Shown: in pieces, positions 18,592 through 27,325 of the stretch
Layout: every line of letters starts with the position of its first letter
Position numbering within the stretch: position 1 is the first letter of the stretch
The notes under the pieces: generated by a model
Seen by the model: only the letters and a program-made list of their open reading frames with translations
Database searches by the model: none
What the model was told of the DNA's origin: nothing
Made by a program: the position numbers and the translations under genes
DNA from: Candidatus Parcubacteria bacterium
GTDB taxonomy: Bacteria > Patescibacteriota > Patescibacteriia > CAIXNZ01
NCBI GenBank assembly: GCA_026395675.1
Contig: JAPLYF010000028.1
Location: 1-30,239 of the forward strand
Reading direction: 5' to 3'
DNA length: 30,239 nt

Positions 18592-20784
18592 ATCTTCTAG
18601 AAAAACAATTTGTTTTATTTGAAAACATTCTGGTATATCAAAGTTACCGCCATAATTACAGACATTTAGTTTATTTTTATCCCTCTTTGAAATTGTTGTT
18701 TCTTTTTCTACTATTAAAATAATTGTCTCAACCATAGCATCCTTAAAGATGCCTGAACCCAAATTATAGATATCTTTTATATTACATCCATTTAATATCA
18801 TTTCCCTAAGTTTTTTATAAGAGGAATGTGTTAAAATCGTATTCGGAATTATAAATCCCAGTAAACCAGCTTTTCCCAGTATATTTAATCCTGATTCAAT
18901 AAAGATAGAAAATGTATTAGTTCTATTTTCTGCAGTTGTATAACAATCAAATAAGAATTTTTTGTCTTCAGTATTAATCTTCCTAACATCAACATATGGC
19001 GGATTGCCGATCACTGCATCAAATCCGCCGTCTTTAAAAATCTCGCAAAAGGCGACGGTATAGTTAAAGGGATTAACTTTTTTCAGATTTGCAAAGTATC
19101 TTCCCAGACCTTTGTTCAGTTTGCCATTAATAAATTTCTCTTTCACATCAATTTCTTTTAGTAACTCTTTCTTCTTGTCATTATCATTCTCTGCATTAAA
19201 TTTATTTCTAAATTCCATTAATTCATTCTTTTCTTTCTGGTAATTCTCCAAATCGAGCGTACCTTCCCCCTTATTTAACTTTTCACCGCCAATTAAAGAG
19301 TTGCCACAACGAATATTTAATTTCAAGTTGGGCAAAAGATGTTTGCCCTCTAAATCTTTAACTGTCGCGCCTTCAAGAGCTTTAATCATCAAATTTAGCT
19401 TGGTAATTTCCACGGCTCGCTCATCTAAGTCAACACCAAATAAATTTTTCTGTAAAATTTTCTTTTTAATATCAAAACCTAAGTCCTTCTTTACTCTAGT
19501 ATAAGCATTATAAAATTCATCAAAAGCCCGGATTAAAAATGAGCCGGAACCGCAGGCGGGGTCAAGCACTCTGATCTTCTCAATTTCAGCAACTGTCTTA
19601 ACGTTTTTCAAAAGCTCGCCTACTGTGTATTTGACAATATAATCAACAATATAATCGGGCGTATAATAAATGCCCTGGGATTTTCTTTTGCTTTTCTGCT
19701 TTTCCTTAATCTTGTCAGGGCTTTGGGCCGATGATTTTAATAATTCGCCCAGATAATTTTCATAAACCTCGCCGATGATATGGACACTCAATTTGGCAAA
19801 ATTAATTTCATCCAGCTCCCTGATTATCGGCTCCATTTCTTTGTTATTAATTTTGATCTGATCGCATTCATTAGACGCAAAAAGCTCGGTATTGAATTTT
19901 TCATCCATGATCTTGAATTTTTCTTTCAGTTCGTCATAATATGTCCTTTTGGTGGCGCTTAAAACTGATTGGATATGATTTTCATTAATTACGCCTTTGT
20001 CATGGCAAATATCCATAAAAATCATGCGGTCTAAAATTTCCTGGGCCATCAAATCAACGTCTTCCAGCGAATAGCTGGCGTAATTTTTATGGATAAAATT
20101 TTTCAATTTGGCGCGCCAATTTTTAATCTTGTTAAAAAATTCCTTTTTGATTTTTTCCTGCTCCAGATCAAGCTGTTTGGGGTAATAAATCGGGTCAATA
20201 TCTATTTTGCCGTTTTTAGTAACCAAATCAGATTTGGATAACTTGTATAAAAAATCCAGCCCTTCATCAGATAATAAATCAATATAGCTATTTTTATTGG
20301 CCTCTGGCCATAAAAGATCATGAAAGGCATATTTCTTTTCCTTATATAAACACTTTTGCGGCTCATTGTATAAGCGCCATTCCACAAAATTAGTTAAAAC
20401 GCCCCAGGCCAGGCCTTCTGCCTGACAATAATTCAATAATTGCTCAACAAAAGTCTTTGGGCCATAACTGCCGTCAAGGACATTTTTATTTTTAGCTTCT
20501 TTTGATTCAATAACTAATAACTTGGAACCTGAATCTCTTAAGATAATGTCGGGCTTTTTACCTGTTTTAACATCTTGCGTCTCATTGATTTTAATATGTT
20601 TACTGCCAATCCAACCCAGTAATTCCAACAATTTAACAATAAAATGAGTCTGAATTCCTTCCTCGGCTTTTTGCCAGCCATTGTCAGCCGTAAAATCAGC
20701 AACCAGTTTTTGCAGTTGTTTTTTTAATTTATCCTTATCAAGCTCAATATCTGTTTTATTTAACATGATGCGTTTTTTGTCCAT
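18589..20784 (-). CDS. Type IIG restriction endonuclease/DNA adenine methyltransferase, N-terminal and catalytic part
   Basis: 731 aa. The nuclease site is PD78-79...E93-S-K95 (PDIILRD, LLVIESKEAK). A helical linker follows, then the N6-adenine methyltransferase with DPACGSGSF (SAM binding) and NPPY (catalysis). This order matches Eco57I/BREX-PglX-like single-chain enzymes that cut and methylate. An ATG at 20763 is an alternative start; neither has a good SD. The protein stops at a TAA (18589-18591) just where the specificity domain should continue, and that domain follows in the same frame. Methylation specificity is therefore probably off in this clone unless the stop is read through or is a sequencing error. 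Confidence 0.85.
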   Translation of the reverse strand: MDKKRIMLNKTDIELDKDKLKKQLQKLVADFTADNGWQKAEEGIQTHFIVKLLELLGWIGSKHIKINETQDVKTGKKPDIILRDSGSKLLVIESKEAKNKNVLDGSYGPKTFVEQLLNYCQAEGLAWGVLTNFVEWRLYNEPQKCLYKEKKYAFHDLLWPEANKNSYIDLLSDEGLDFLYKLSKSDLVTKNGKIDIDPIYYPKQLDLEQEKIKKEFFNKIKNWRAKLKNFIHKNYASYSLEDVDLMAQEILDRMIFMDICHDKGVINENHIQSVLSATKRTYYDELKEKFKIMDEKFNTELFASNECDQIKINNKEMEPIIRELDEINFAKLSVHIIGEVYENYLGELLKSSAQSPDKIKEKQKSKRKSQGIYYTPDYIVDYIVKYTVGELLKNVKTVAEIEKIRVLDPACGSGSFLIRAFDEFYNAYTRVKKDLGFDIKKKILQKNLFGVDLDERAVEITKLNLMIKALEGATVKDLEGKHLLPNLKLNIRCGNSLIGGEKLNKGEGTLDLENYQKEKNELMEFRNKFNAENDNDKKKELLKEIDVKEKFINGKLNKGLGRYFANLKKVNPFNYTVAFCEIFKDGGFDAVIGNPPYVDVRKINTEDKKFLFDCYTTAENRTNTFSIFIESGLNILGKAGLLGFIIPNTILTHSSYKKLREMILNGCNIKDIYNLGSGIFKDAMVETIILIVEKETTISKRDKNKLNVCNYGGNFDIPECFQIKQIVFLED

Positions 20785-20895
20785 GGGTGTGTCTTAGGGT
20801 ATATAAGGTTTTATTAGGTTTTATGAAGTTATATAAGGTTGCGGGTGCAGATTAACCTTAGCTTAGCATAAAAATTATACTGGGGATAATGATTA

Positions 20896-20924
20896 TTGAC
20901 AGATATTTTTAGCTATGTTATTAT
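20896..20924 (+). promoter_or_regulatory. Promoter of the candidate sRNA
   Basis: TTGACA (20896-20901), 17 bases, TATTAT (20919-20924) preceded by TGT (extended -10). Start expected at G20931. It points away from the Type IIG gene. Confidence 0.7.
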
Positions 20925-20930
20925 AATAAT

Positions 20931-21008
20931 GTCTTTCAGTTCTACCATATAACTGAAAGGGTATTACATCTAAGGGCAATCCTCCTCGCGGAGGGTTGTT
21001 TTATTTAT
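20931..21008 (+). ncRNA. Candidate small RNA (~78 nt), antisense to the 3' end of the NYN gene
   Basis: It starts just after a consensus promoter. Stem 1: CTTTCAGTT / AACTGAAAG (20933-20959). A linker of about 17 nt follows. Stem 2: GCAATCCTCC / GGAGGGTTGT around TCGC (20976-20999) continues into TTTTATTTAT, a standard terminator. There is no ORF. It overlaps the last ~39 bases of the NYN gene in antisense and carries TCCTCC, complementary to Shine-Dalgarno sequences, in the terminator stem. Confidence 0.55.
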
Positions 21009-21605
21009 ATCCTTTTTCAATACTGCTCTATGTATTAAATCTCTCCCCCATATATCTTCTGTTAATGCCAATACATCAAAATAACCATCACTACCTGTCC
21101 TTAATTCCTCTGAAATATTGTTTTTAGAGGAAAAAATATAAACCTTTTTGCCACCGTTTCTTAAATAGCTGACAAGAGCCAAAAAGTCAGAATCGCCACT
21201 GAAAAATACGGCGATGTCATATTTATTTTTATGATGCAATGAATCAATCGTAATTTCCACATCCATATTACCTTTTTCTTCAATTGATTCGCCTTCTTCT
21301 GTAATTATACTAATGCGCTTTAATTCTTTTTTACGCACAGTAAAACCAAGTCCTTTTTTGAGAAAGGTTAAAAATCTATGTTTTCCATCAATACTATAAT
21401 CCCTGGTGCCATCTGCCGGGTAAGCAGTATAGTAAAACACCTGTATTTCCGAGGCGCAAAATTTATTCTTTAAAAATTGTCGCAGTTTGCTATAATCAAA
21501 AAATTTTACTTTTGCTTTTTGAACTTCCCAGATGTTAGAGGCATCAATAAAAACATAAACTACATTTTCCTTATTTTCATTTTTTAAAAGGCATTTCTGC
21601 TCCAT
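20970..21605 (-). CDS. NYN-domain (LabA/DUF88-like) putative RNase
   Basis: 211 aa. The PIN-like NYN fold shows its acidic metal-binding positions: FIDASNIW near residue 18, GNMDVEITIDSLH near 113, and FFSGDSDFLALVSYLRNGG followed by KVYIFSSK. NYN proteins of the LabA/VPA0323 group are predicted metal-dependent ribonucleases. The C-terminal ~40 residues are specific to this protein. It stands alone between the restriction gene and the gyrB fragment. Its 3' end overlaps the sRNA candidate in antisense. No Shine-Dalgarno is evident at the ATG (21605). Confidence 0.85.
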   Translation of the reverse strand: MEQKCLLKNENKENVVYVFIDASNIWEVQKAKVKFFDYSKLRQFLKNKFCASEIQVFYYTAYPADGTRDYSIDGKHRFLTFLKKGLGFTVRKKELKRISIITEEGESIEEKGNMDVEITIDSLHHKNKYDIAVFFSGDSDFLALVSYLRNGGKKVYIFSSKNNISEELRTGSDGYFDVLALTEDIWGRDLIHRAVLKKDINKTTLREEDCP

Positions 21606-21685
21606 ATTTGAAAGCTTAAAATTTAAGTCCCTAAGGGATCGCTTAGTGATTAATTTATTCTAATTTTACGCCTAAAATTTTGCTA

Positions 21686-21896
21686 AGTCAAACTAAAAAG
21701 CACGACTCCAATCGCGCTTTTTAGCTTAGAACAATATTATGTTTTTAAATTTTATAGAGAAAAATTAAATATCCAAATTTTTTACTGATTTGGCGCGGAT
21801 TTCAATGAATTTTTTGCGGTTTTCCACTTCATTACCCATGAGAATTTCAAAGACTTCATCGGCTTTAGCTGCGTCTAAAATATTAACTTTTTCATA
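21686..21896. repeat. Diverged copy of the gyrB 3' end plus its downstream spacer (left copy)
   Basis: From AAACTAAAAAGCACGACTCC through the gyrB tail, this segment matches 24858-25126, with a ~50-base stretch missing and about 10 percent substitutions. It marks a duplication 3.1 kb from gyrB. Confidence 0.85.
21765..21895 (-). pseudogene. gyrB 3'-terminal fragment
   Basis: On the minus strand it encodes VNILDAAKADEVFEILMGNE then VENRKKFIEIRAKSVKNLDI-stop, the end of the GyrB encoded at 24994 with D to E at one place. One base is lost near the upstream edge. Only about 43 codons remain. Confidence 0.85.
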
Positions 21897-21981
21897 CCTT
21901 ATTAAAATCAATATATAATTTTGTATTAATCTACTTTAAAGTCAGATAAACTTATTTGACTTCTGATAATCATTGCACATA

Positions 21982-23802
21982 CTATTTACCCTTTTCTTCT
22001 TTTAATTTTCTTTTTAAAAATTCTTCGAGTTTAATGAGATCTTTATTTTGTGGTGATAATTTTAAAGCGCTATCAATGTATATTAATGCTTCCTCATGGC
22101 GTCCTAAATCCCATAAAATAGTCCCTTTCAATGCATACGCTTCAGTATAATGTGGATTAAGCTCGATGGCTTTGTCATACATTCCTACTGCTTCTTCGTA
22201 ACGTCCCAGATTCCCCAACGCAATGCCCTTTCTAGTATATGCCTCTGCGTATAGGGGATTGATTTTAATGGACTTATCGTGCATCTCAATCGCTTCTTCA
22301 TATTGTCCTAGTTTCCCTAAGATATATCCTATATTATGATATGCTTCAAAATATTGGGGATTAATCTTAATGGCTTTATCATACATCTTAATCGCATCAT
22401 CATGAAGCTCTAATCTTCCCAAAGCATTACCCTTATTATAATATGGATCAAAATACTGAGGATTTATCTCTATGGCTTTATCATACATCTTAATAGCTTC
22501 TTGAAAGCGCTCTAATTTACCCAATGTAATCCCTTTGTTAAAATACGAATCATAGTCATGGGTATTAATCTCAATGGCCTTATTAAACATCTCTATTGCA
22601 TCTTCTAGGCGATATAATATGCCCAAAGAAGTGCCTTTGTTATAATATGCTTCAAAATATCGAGGATTGATCTTAATGGCTTTATCATACATTTCGATTG
22701 ATTCTTCGTAGCGACCTAAATTTCCTAAATCAACTCCTTTGTTATAATAAGCATCGGCATGTTTAGGATTAATCTCAATTGCCTGATCAAACATTTTTAT
22801 TGCTTCTTCGTGGTGTCCTAAATTTGCCAAGGTAACGCCTTTATTGTTATAAGCTTCAATTAAATAAGGATTAATCTTAATCGCCTGGTCATACGTTTTT
22901 ATTGCTTCTTCGTGTTGTCCTAAATTTACCAAGGCAGCCCCTTTGTTAGTATAAGCTTGGGCATATTGAGGATTAATCTTAATCGCCTGGTCATACATTT
23001 TTATTGCTTCTTCGTGGTGTCCTAAATTTCCCAAGGCAACTCCTTTACTAAAATAAGCCATAGCATCTTGTGGATTAATTTGAATTGCCTGATCATACAT
23101 TTTTATCGCGTCTTCGTGGTGTCCTAAATTTACCAAGGCAACTCCTTTGTTAAAATAAGCCCTAGCATCTTTGGGATTAATTTGAATTGCCTGATCATAC
23201 ATCTTTATCGCGTCTTCGTGGTGGCCTAAATCTCCTAAAACACATCCTTTGTTATAATAAGCATTGGCATCTTTGGGATTAGTTTGAATTGCCTGATCAA
23301 ACATTTTTATTGCTTCTTCTTGGCGGCCTAAATTTACCAAGGCAACTCCTTTACTAAAATAAACCCTGGCATCTTGAGGATTAATCTCAGTCGCCTTATC
23401 AAATACTTTTATCGCTTCTTCATACTTGCCTAATTTAGCTAAAGCAACTCCTTTGTTGTAATAGGCATAAGCAAATTGAGGATTAATTTCGATTGCCTGA
23501 TCATACGTTTTTATAGATTCATCGTTGCGGCCTAAATCTCCCAAAGCAAGTCCTTTGTTATTATAAGCTATGTCATATTGAGGACTAATCTTAATCGCCT
23601 GATCAAACATTTTTATTGCTTCTTCGTGGTGGCCTAAATCCCTCAAGTCAACACCCTTGCTATTATACGCATTGGCATTATGAGGATTAATCTTAATCGC
23701 CTGATCAAACATTTTTATCGCTTCTTCGTGGTGACCTAATATAGACAGAGCATTTCCTTCGCTGATATAATTATTGTAAGTGTTAATATTTTTGTCTGGC
23801 AT
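21982..23802 (-). CDS. Tetratricopeptide-repeat protein, about 17 repeats
   Basis: 606 aa made almost wholly of 34-residue TPR units of the form AYxNKGxxLxxLGxxEEAIK followed by MFDQAIKINP. I count 17 units from residue 7 to about 585, ending in a charged tail (KLEEFLKRKLKEEKGK). There is no signal peptide or extra domain, so it is a cytoplasmic protein-protein scaffold. The repeats are very alike, also at DNA level (102-bp periodicity), pointing to recent expansion or gene conversion. It is the last gene of a minus-strand row with the HEPN and cysteine-rich genes, in the segment bounded by the two gyrB tail copies. Confidence 0.9.
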   Translation of the reverse strand: MPDKNINTYNNYISEGNALSILGHHEEAIKMFDQAIKINPHNANAYNSKGVDLRDLGHHEEAIKMFDQAIKISPQYDIAYNNKGLALGDLGRNDESIKTYDQAIEINPQFAYAYYNKGVALAKLGKYEEAIKVFDKATEINPQDARVYFSKGVALVNLGRQEEAIKMFDQAIQTNPKDANAYYNKGCVLGDLGHHEDAIKMYDQAIQINPKDARAYFNKGVALVNLGHHEDAIKMYDQAIQINPQDAMAYFSKGVALGNLGHHEEAIKMYDQAIKINPQYAQAYTNKGAALVNLGQHEEAIKTYDQAIKINPYLIEAYNNKGVTLANLGHHEEAIKMFDQAIEINPKHADAYYNKGVDLGNLGRYEESIEMYDKAIKINPRYFEAYYNKGTSLGILYRLEDAIEMFNKAIEINTHDYDSYFNKGITLGKLERFQEAIKMYDKAIEINPQYFDPYYNKGNALGRLELHDDAIKMYDKAIKINPQYFEAYHNIGYILGKLGQYEEAIEMHDKSIKINPLYAEAYTRKGIALGNLGRYEEAVGMYDKAIELNPHYTEAYALKGTILWDLGRHEEALIYIDSALKLSPQNKDLIKLEEFLKRKLKEEKGK

Positions 23803-23811
23803 AAAATATTA

Positions 23812-24327
23812 TTATATTATATTATATTTTTTATAAATTTTTTCTAAGAAAACAATTAAACTCTCATAGGCCAGTCTGACTATTGTTTCATTCTGTCCAT
23901 CTTCTAATAATTTCCCACCATGAAATAAATTGCAACGAACTTGATAAACGCATTTTAGAAATTCGCAAAGTGCCTTTAGATTATTATAACGTTTTTTATG
24001 ACTTTCTTCACTGATAGAGAATCTTAAATCTTGAATAAATCCTCTATTCTCTATTTTTCCCTCTATATATTTCTGGAAATTTCTAAAAGAAACAGGCATG
24101 TCTTGGACTAGATTAAAAAATAATTGTTTGTATTCTTCAATAATTTTATTTATTAATTCTTTTTCACTTTTATAAGGTGCATCTGAGTTTATGCCCACAT
24201 AAAAAGCGTTAAATGATATCCACAAATAAATAAATTTATCAAAGGAGTTGTTATCTTCTATTTTTTTTGATTTTTCAAACCATCCTTTAATTAACTCTTT
24301 TCGATTTTCTAATAATTGTTCTTGCAT
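23812..24327 (-). CDS. Apea-like HEPN-domain protein
   Basis: 171 aa, helical. RCNLFHGGKLLEDGQNE (about residues 132-148) contains R-x4-H in the RNxFHGGK form typical of Apea-like HEPN domains, which occur as RNases or RNA-binding modules in defence systems. The first half has FIYLWISFNAFYVG, also common to this group. The TPR gene starts 9 bases downstream, so the two are probably co-expressed and could work as effector and scaffold (inference). Confidence 0.7.
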   Translation of the reverse strand: MQEQLLENRKELIKGWFEKSKKIEDNNSFDKFIYLWISFNAFYVGINSDAPYKSEKELINKIIEEYKQLFFNLVQDMPVSFRNFQKYIEGKIENRGFIQDLRFSISEESHKKRYNNLKALCEFLKCVYQVRCNLFHGGKLLEDGQNETIVRLAYESLIVFLEKIYKKYNII

Positions 24328-24392
24328 AATTATTTTTTAAAATTTTATTAATCTATTTAAATCCCTCATGTTTTATTCTTAACTTACCAATT

Positions 24393-24797
24393 TTAATCTA
24401 CGCAAATAATTCTTACCTTACCATCATTAACAAAATCTTGGCAACCAAGGGTAATTTTCCAGGCAGTGCATTTACCTATAATGTTGCCGCGAAAATCTTT
24501 TTCCCAATCTACTCCTGATTTTTCAGCAATACATGATCCTTGGCAATCTGATGAATCTGTACATTTTTTTTCCGCATCTTTTGTGGGTAAATTGCACTGC
24601 TCTATTGGAGAGAGCCCGATTTTTCCCCAATTACCACCTAATGCCTCGCAGGTTTTCTTGTCAGCTGGCATGTTAATATCCCGTTTTTGTATTAGTTGTT
24701 CGGATTGTGGAGCATGGCTAAAAATCAAAACCCCAACCACAATACCAAAAATCACAACTAATATAATAATTATTACTCTAGCGATTTTATTGCGCAT
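24393..24797 (-). CDS. Membrane-anchored cysteine-rich protein
   Basis: 134 aa from MRNKIARV (ATG at 24797); the longer frame to 24875 has no supporting signal. One N-terminal TM helix (about residues 7-29) is followed by an extracellular domain with eight cysteines (CEALGGNW, EQCNLP, KKCTDSSDCQGSC, KCTAW, GCQDF, CVD), enough for four disulfides. Small proteins with an N-terminal anchor and this cysteine pattern are common as hypotheticals in CPR genomes (recollection, not verified). Function unknown. Confidence 0.7.
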   Translation of the reverse strand: MRNKIARVIIIILVVIFGIVVGVLIFSHAPQSEQLIQKRDINMPADKKTCEALGGNWGKIGLSPIEQCNLPTKDAEKKCTDSSDCQGSCIAEKSGVDWEKDFRGNIIGKCTAWKITLGCQDFVNDGKVRIICVD

Positions 24798-24857
24798 AAA
24801 GGAAATTATAATAAAATTGCTGAAATTTACTCTAATTTTACATTTAAACCGCTTCAA

Positions 24858-25126
24858 AGTCAAACTAAAAAACACGACTCCAATCGCGCTTTTTAGCTTT
24901 GAACAATATTATGTTTTAAAATTTTGTAGAGAAAAATTATATAAATTTTTACCAATTCCTATTACTTATTACGTATTTCTTATTTCCAATAAATTAAATA
25001 TCCAAATTTTTTACTGATTTGGCGCGAATTTCAATAAATTTTTTGCGATTTTCCACTTCATTACCCATTAAAATATCAAAGACCTCATCGGCTTTGGCCG
25101 CATCCAAGATGTTTACTTTTTTCATA
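24858..25126. repeat. gyrB 3' end and downstream spacer (right, intact copy)
   Basis: Partner of 21686-21896. The repeat begins at AAACTAAAAAACACGACTCC in the spacer and runs into gyrB codons up to MKKVNILD. Confidence 0.85.
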
Positions 25127-27039
25127 ACGCGGGTGGCTGGATCCATGGTTGTTTGCCAAAGCTGGTCAGGATTCATTTCGCCCAAACCTTTATAACGCTG
25201 GATAACAATTTTTTGTCCGCCTTTAGAAACAATTTCCGTTTCTTCGCCTTCAACTTCAACAACTTCAGTCACTTCTGGCTTTTTAACTTTTTCTGGTTTC
25301 TCTTTTATTTTAGTTAGTTCAGTAATTATTTTTTCCTTTTCTTCATCCGCATAAGCATATCTGATTTCCTTGCCCTTGGCTAAACGATAGAGCGGCGGTT
25401 TAGCAATGAAAATATGGCCCTTAGTAATTAGTTCTGGAAAATGGCGGAAGAAAAAGGTTAAGAGCAAAGTTCTGATATGAGCCCCGTCAACATCAGCATC
25501 AGTCATAATGATTACTTTATGATAACGTAAATCCGCAATATTAAATTGTTCGCCAATATTTGTGCCTAAAGCAATGATTAATGATTTTAATTCATTATTA
25601 GCCAGTATTTTATCAATTCTGGTCCTTTCCACATTTAAGATTTTACCGCGCAATGGTAAAATGGCCTGGAATTCCCGGTTTCTGCCTTGTTTGGCTGACC
25701 CGCCGGCAGAATCACCCTCAACAATATAAAGTTCAGAAATCTGCGCGTCACGGCTGGAACAATCCGATAATTTACCTGGCAAGGTCAGGCCCTCCAAAGC
25801 GCCTTTTCTTAAAATCGTATCGCGGGCGGTTTTGGCTGCTAATCTGGCTTTGGCCGCTAGCAAGCATTTGCCCATGATGGCTTCGGCATCCCTGGGATGT
25901 TCTTCCAAATAAATACCAAAAAATTCATTCATCACATTATCAACCATTGATTTGACTTCAGCATTGCCCAATTTGCTTTTGGTCTGGCCTTCAAATTGCG
26001 GATCCTTTAATTTAACACTAACAATTGCAGTTAGTCCTTCCAGAGTATCATCGCCAGTTAAATTTTCCTCTTTTTCCTTTAAATAATTTTTGTTGCGGGC
26101 ATAGTTATTTAATGTTCTGGTTAAGGCGGTTTTAAAGCCAGCTAAATGCATGCCGCCTTCCGTGGTATGAATATTATTGGCAAAAGTAATAGTTGTTTCA
26201 TTGAATTCATCAACATACTGCAAAGCAATTTCAATAATAGTGCCTTCGATTTCCTTATTAACATAAAATATGGTGTCATGTTTTGGCTCTTTGGCATGAT
26301 TTAAGTAGCGGACATAAGAGGCAATGCCGCCTTCAAAATAAAAAGTGTAGAGCGTTTTATTCTTTTTATCTCGATCATCCGCAATCTCAATTTTTACAGC
26401 TTTGGTCAAATAGGCCTGCTGCCTTAAATGATCCAGAATGTTTTTTAATTTGAATTCCAAGGTAGTGAAGATCTGGGGATCTGGCTTGAAAATAATAGTG
26501 GTGCCAGTGCCGCGCACTGGTTTTATGGCCTTAACCTTGGCCTGAGGTTTGCCGCGCTTATATTCCTGGACCCAGAGCTTGCCATCTCTTTTGACTTCCG
26601 CACGCATATATTCTGAAAGGGCATTAACAACAGATACGCCAACCCCGTGCAAACCGCCAGAAACCTTGTAGCCACCTTCGCCAAATTTACCGCCAGCATG
26701 AAGTTTAGTTAAAACCGTTTCCACGGCAGAAACTTTGGTTTGAGGGTGGATTTCCACTGGTATGCCGCGTCCGTTGTCTTCAACTGAAATCATGCCATCA
26801 GAGGTTAAAATTACATTTATCAGATTGCAGTAGCCAGACATGGCTTCATCAATGGCATTATCTACCACTTCCCAAACCAAATGGTGCAAGCCAGTTTCTG
26901 CAGTATTGCCAATATACATGCCTGGTCTTTTGCGCACTGGCTCAAGGCCTTCTAAGACAGTAATTTGCTTGGCTGTATATTCACTAGACGCTTTGCTTTT
27001 AGGAGTTTTGGCTGCTAATTTAGGTGCTTTTGGAGACAT
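24994..27039 (-). CDS. gyrB: DNA gyrase subunit B
   Basis: 681 aa, full length. GHKL ATPase motifs are present (EGLEPVRKRPGMYIGNT, EVVDNAIDEA, DNGRGIP, GLHGVGVSVVNALS), then the transducer domain. The TOPRIM domain has EGDSAGGSAKQGRNR and DADVDGAHIRTLLL, and the tail is QRYKGLGEMNPDQLW. An N-terminal extension of about 20 Lys/Ala/Ser residues precedes the conserved part. With GyrA it introduces negative supercoils. Promoter at 27155-27183. A partial copy of its 3' end lies at 21765-21895. A low-complexity KPEKVKKPEVTEVVEVEGEE insert lies in the TOPRIM-tail linker. Confidence 0.97.
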   Translation of the reverse strand: MSPKAPKLAAKTPKSKASSEYTAKQITVLEGLEPVRKRPGMYIGNTAETGLHHLVWEVVDNAIDEAMSGYCNLINVILTSDGMISVEDNGRGIPVEIHPQTKVSAVETVLTKLHAGGKFGEGGYKVSGGLHGVGVSVVNALSEYMRAEVKRDGKLWVQEYKRGKPQAKVKAIKPVRGTGTTIIFKPDPQIFTTLEFKLKNILDHLRQQAYLTKAVKIEIADDRDKKNKTLYTFYFEGGIASYVRYLNHAKEPKHDTIFYVNKEIEGTIIEIALQYVDEFNETTITFANNIHTTEGGMHLAGFKTALTRTLNNYARNKNYLKEKEENLTGDDTLEGLTAIVSVKLKDPQFEGQTKSKLGNAEVKSMVDNVMNEFFGIYLEEHPRDAEAIMGKCLLAAKARLAAKTARDTILRKGALEGLTLPGKLSDCSSRDAQISELYIVEGDSAGGSAKQGRNREFQAILPLRGKILNVERTRIDKILANNELKSLIIALGTNIGEQFNIADLRYHKVIIMTDADVDGAHIRTLLLTFFFRHFPELITKGHIFIAKPPLYRLAKGKEIRYAYADEEKEKIITELTKIKEKPEKVKKPEVTEVVEVEGEETEIVSKGGQKIVIQRYKGLGEMNPDQLWQTTMDPATRVMKKVNILDAAKADEVFDILMGNEVENRKKFIEIRAKSVKNLDI

Positions 27040-27065
27040 AATTCTTTGGATTTAAGATGTAAGAT

Positions 27066-27097
27066 ATCCGCCAGAGGCGGATCAGCCTTCGGCTGAT
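27066..27097. repeat. Two tandem palindromes in the gyrB leader
   Basis: ATCCGCC-aga-GGCGGAT immediately followed by ATCAGCC-ttc-GGCTGAT, two 7-bp hairpins, GC-rich in an AT-rich spacer. Same style as 1584-1651. Confidence 0.75.
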
Positions 27098-27122
27098 AAG
27101 ATTTAAGATTTTAAATAAGTAA

Positions 27123-27147
27123 AAAGCGTGATCTAGGCATCGCTTTC
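27123..27147 (-). terminator. Terminator-like hairpin at the very start of the gyrB transcript
   Basis: The minus strand reads AAAGCGATG-cctagat-CACGCTTTTTAC with one bulge. It lies directly at the expected start (about 27148), so it would act as an attenuator or make a very short RNA. Confidence 0.45.
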
Positions 27148-27154
27148 TTTATTA

Positions 27155-27183
27155 ATTATAGCATAGTTTATAGTTTGGTTCAA
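27155..27183 (-). promoter_or_regulatory. gyrB promoter
   Basis: Minus strand TTGAAC (27183-27178), 17 bases, perfect TATAAT (27160-27155) with TGC before it (extended -10). Confidence 0.8.
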
Positions 27184-27211
27184 GCGAAATTTTTACTAAG
27201 AATGGATAAAA

Positions 27212-27220
27212 TGGTATAAT
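27212..27220 (+). promoter_or_regulatory. Extended -10 promoter for the 27326 operon
   Basis: TGGTATAAT, identical to 3513-3521. The -35 (TTTACT, 27192-27197) is weak. Confidence 0.6.
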
Positions 27221-27227
27221 ATAACTA

Positions 27228-27311
27228 TACGAAATACGAATATTTTACGAAAATACGAAAGGCATTTTTTTCTTAATTTTCGTATATTCGGATTTAATTC
27301 GTAATTTCGTA
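27228..27311 (+). repeat. Nested inverted repeat in the leader
   Basis: TACGAAATACGAAT (27228-27241) pairs with ATTCGTAATTTCGTA (27297-27311). TACGAAAA and TTTTCGTA pair inside. It lies between an extended -10 promoter and the gene, as at 3529-3601. Confidence 0.6.
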
Positions 27312-27325
27312 AGGATTTCAAAATT

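Larger units (their letters stand above)
21606..21981. other. Intergenic region between the NYN and TPR genes
   Basis: Besides the duplicated gyrB tail (21686-21896), this 376-base gap holds the short palindrome TCCCTAAGGGA (about 21632-21642) and the terminator-like AAAAAGC...GCTTTTT pair (about 21695-21721). I see no gene in it. Confidence 0.5.

Noticed and set aside
21982..23802. Regular ~102-bp DNA repeats resembling an array
   Set aside because: They are in frame and encode TPR units; there are no spacers, so it is not CRISPR.
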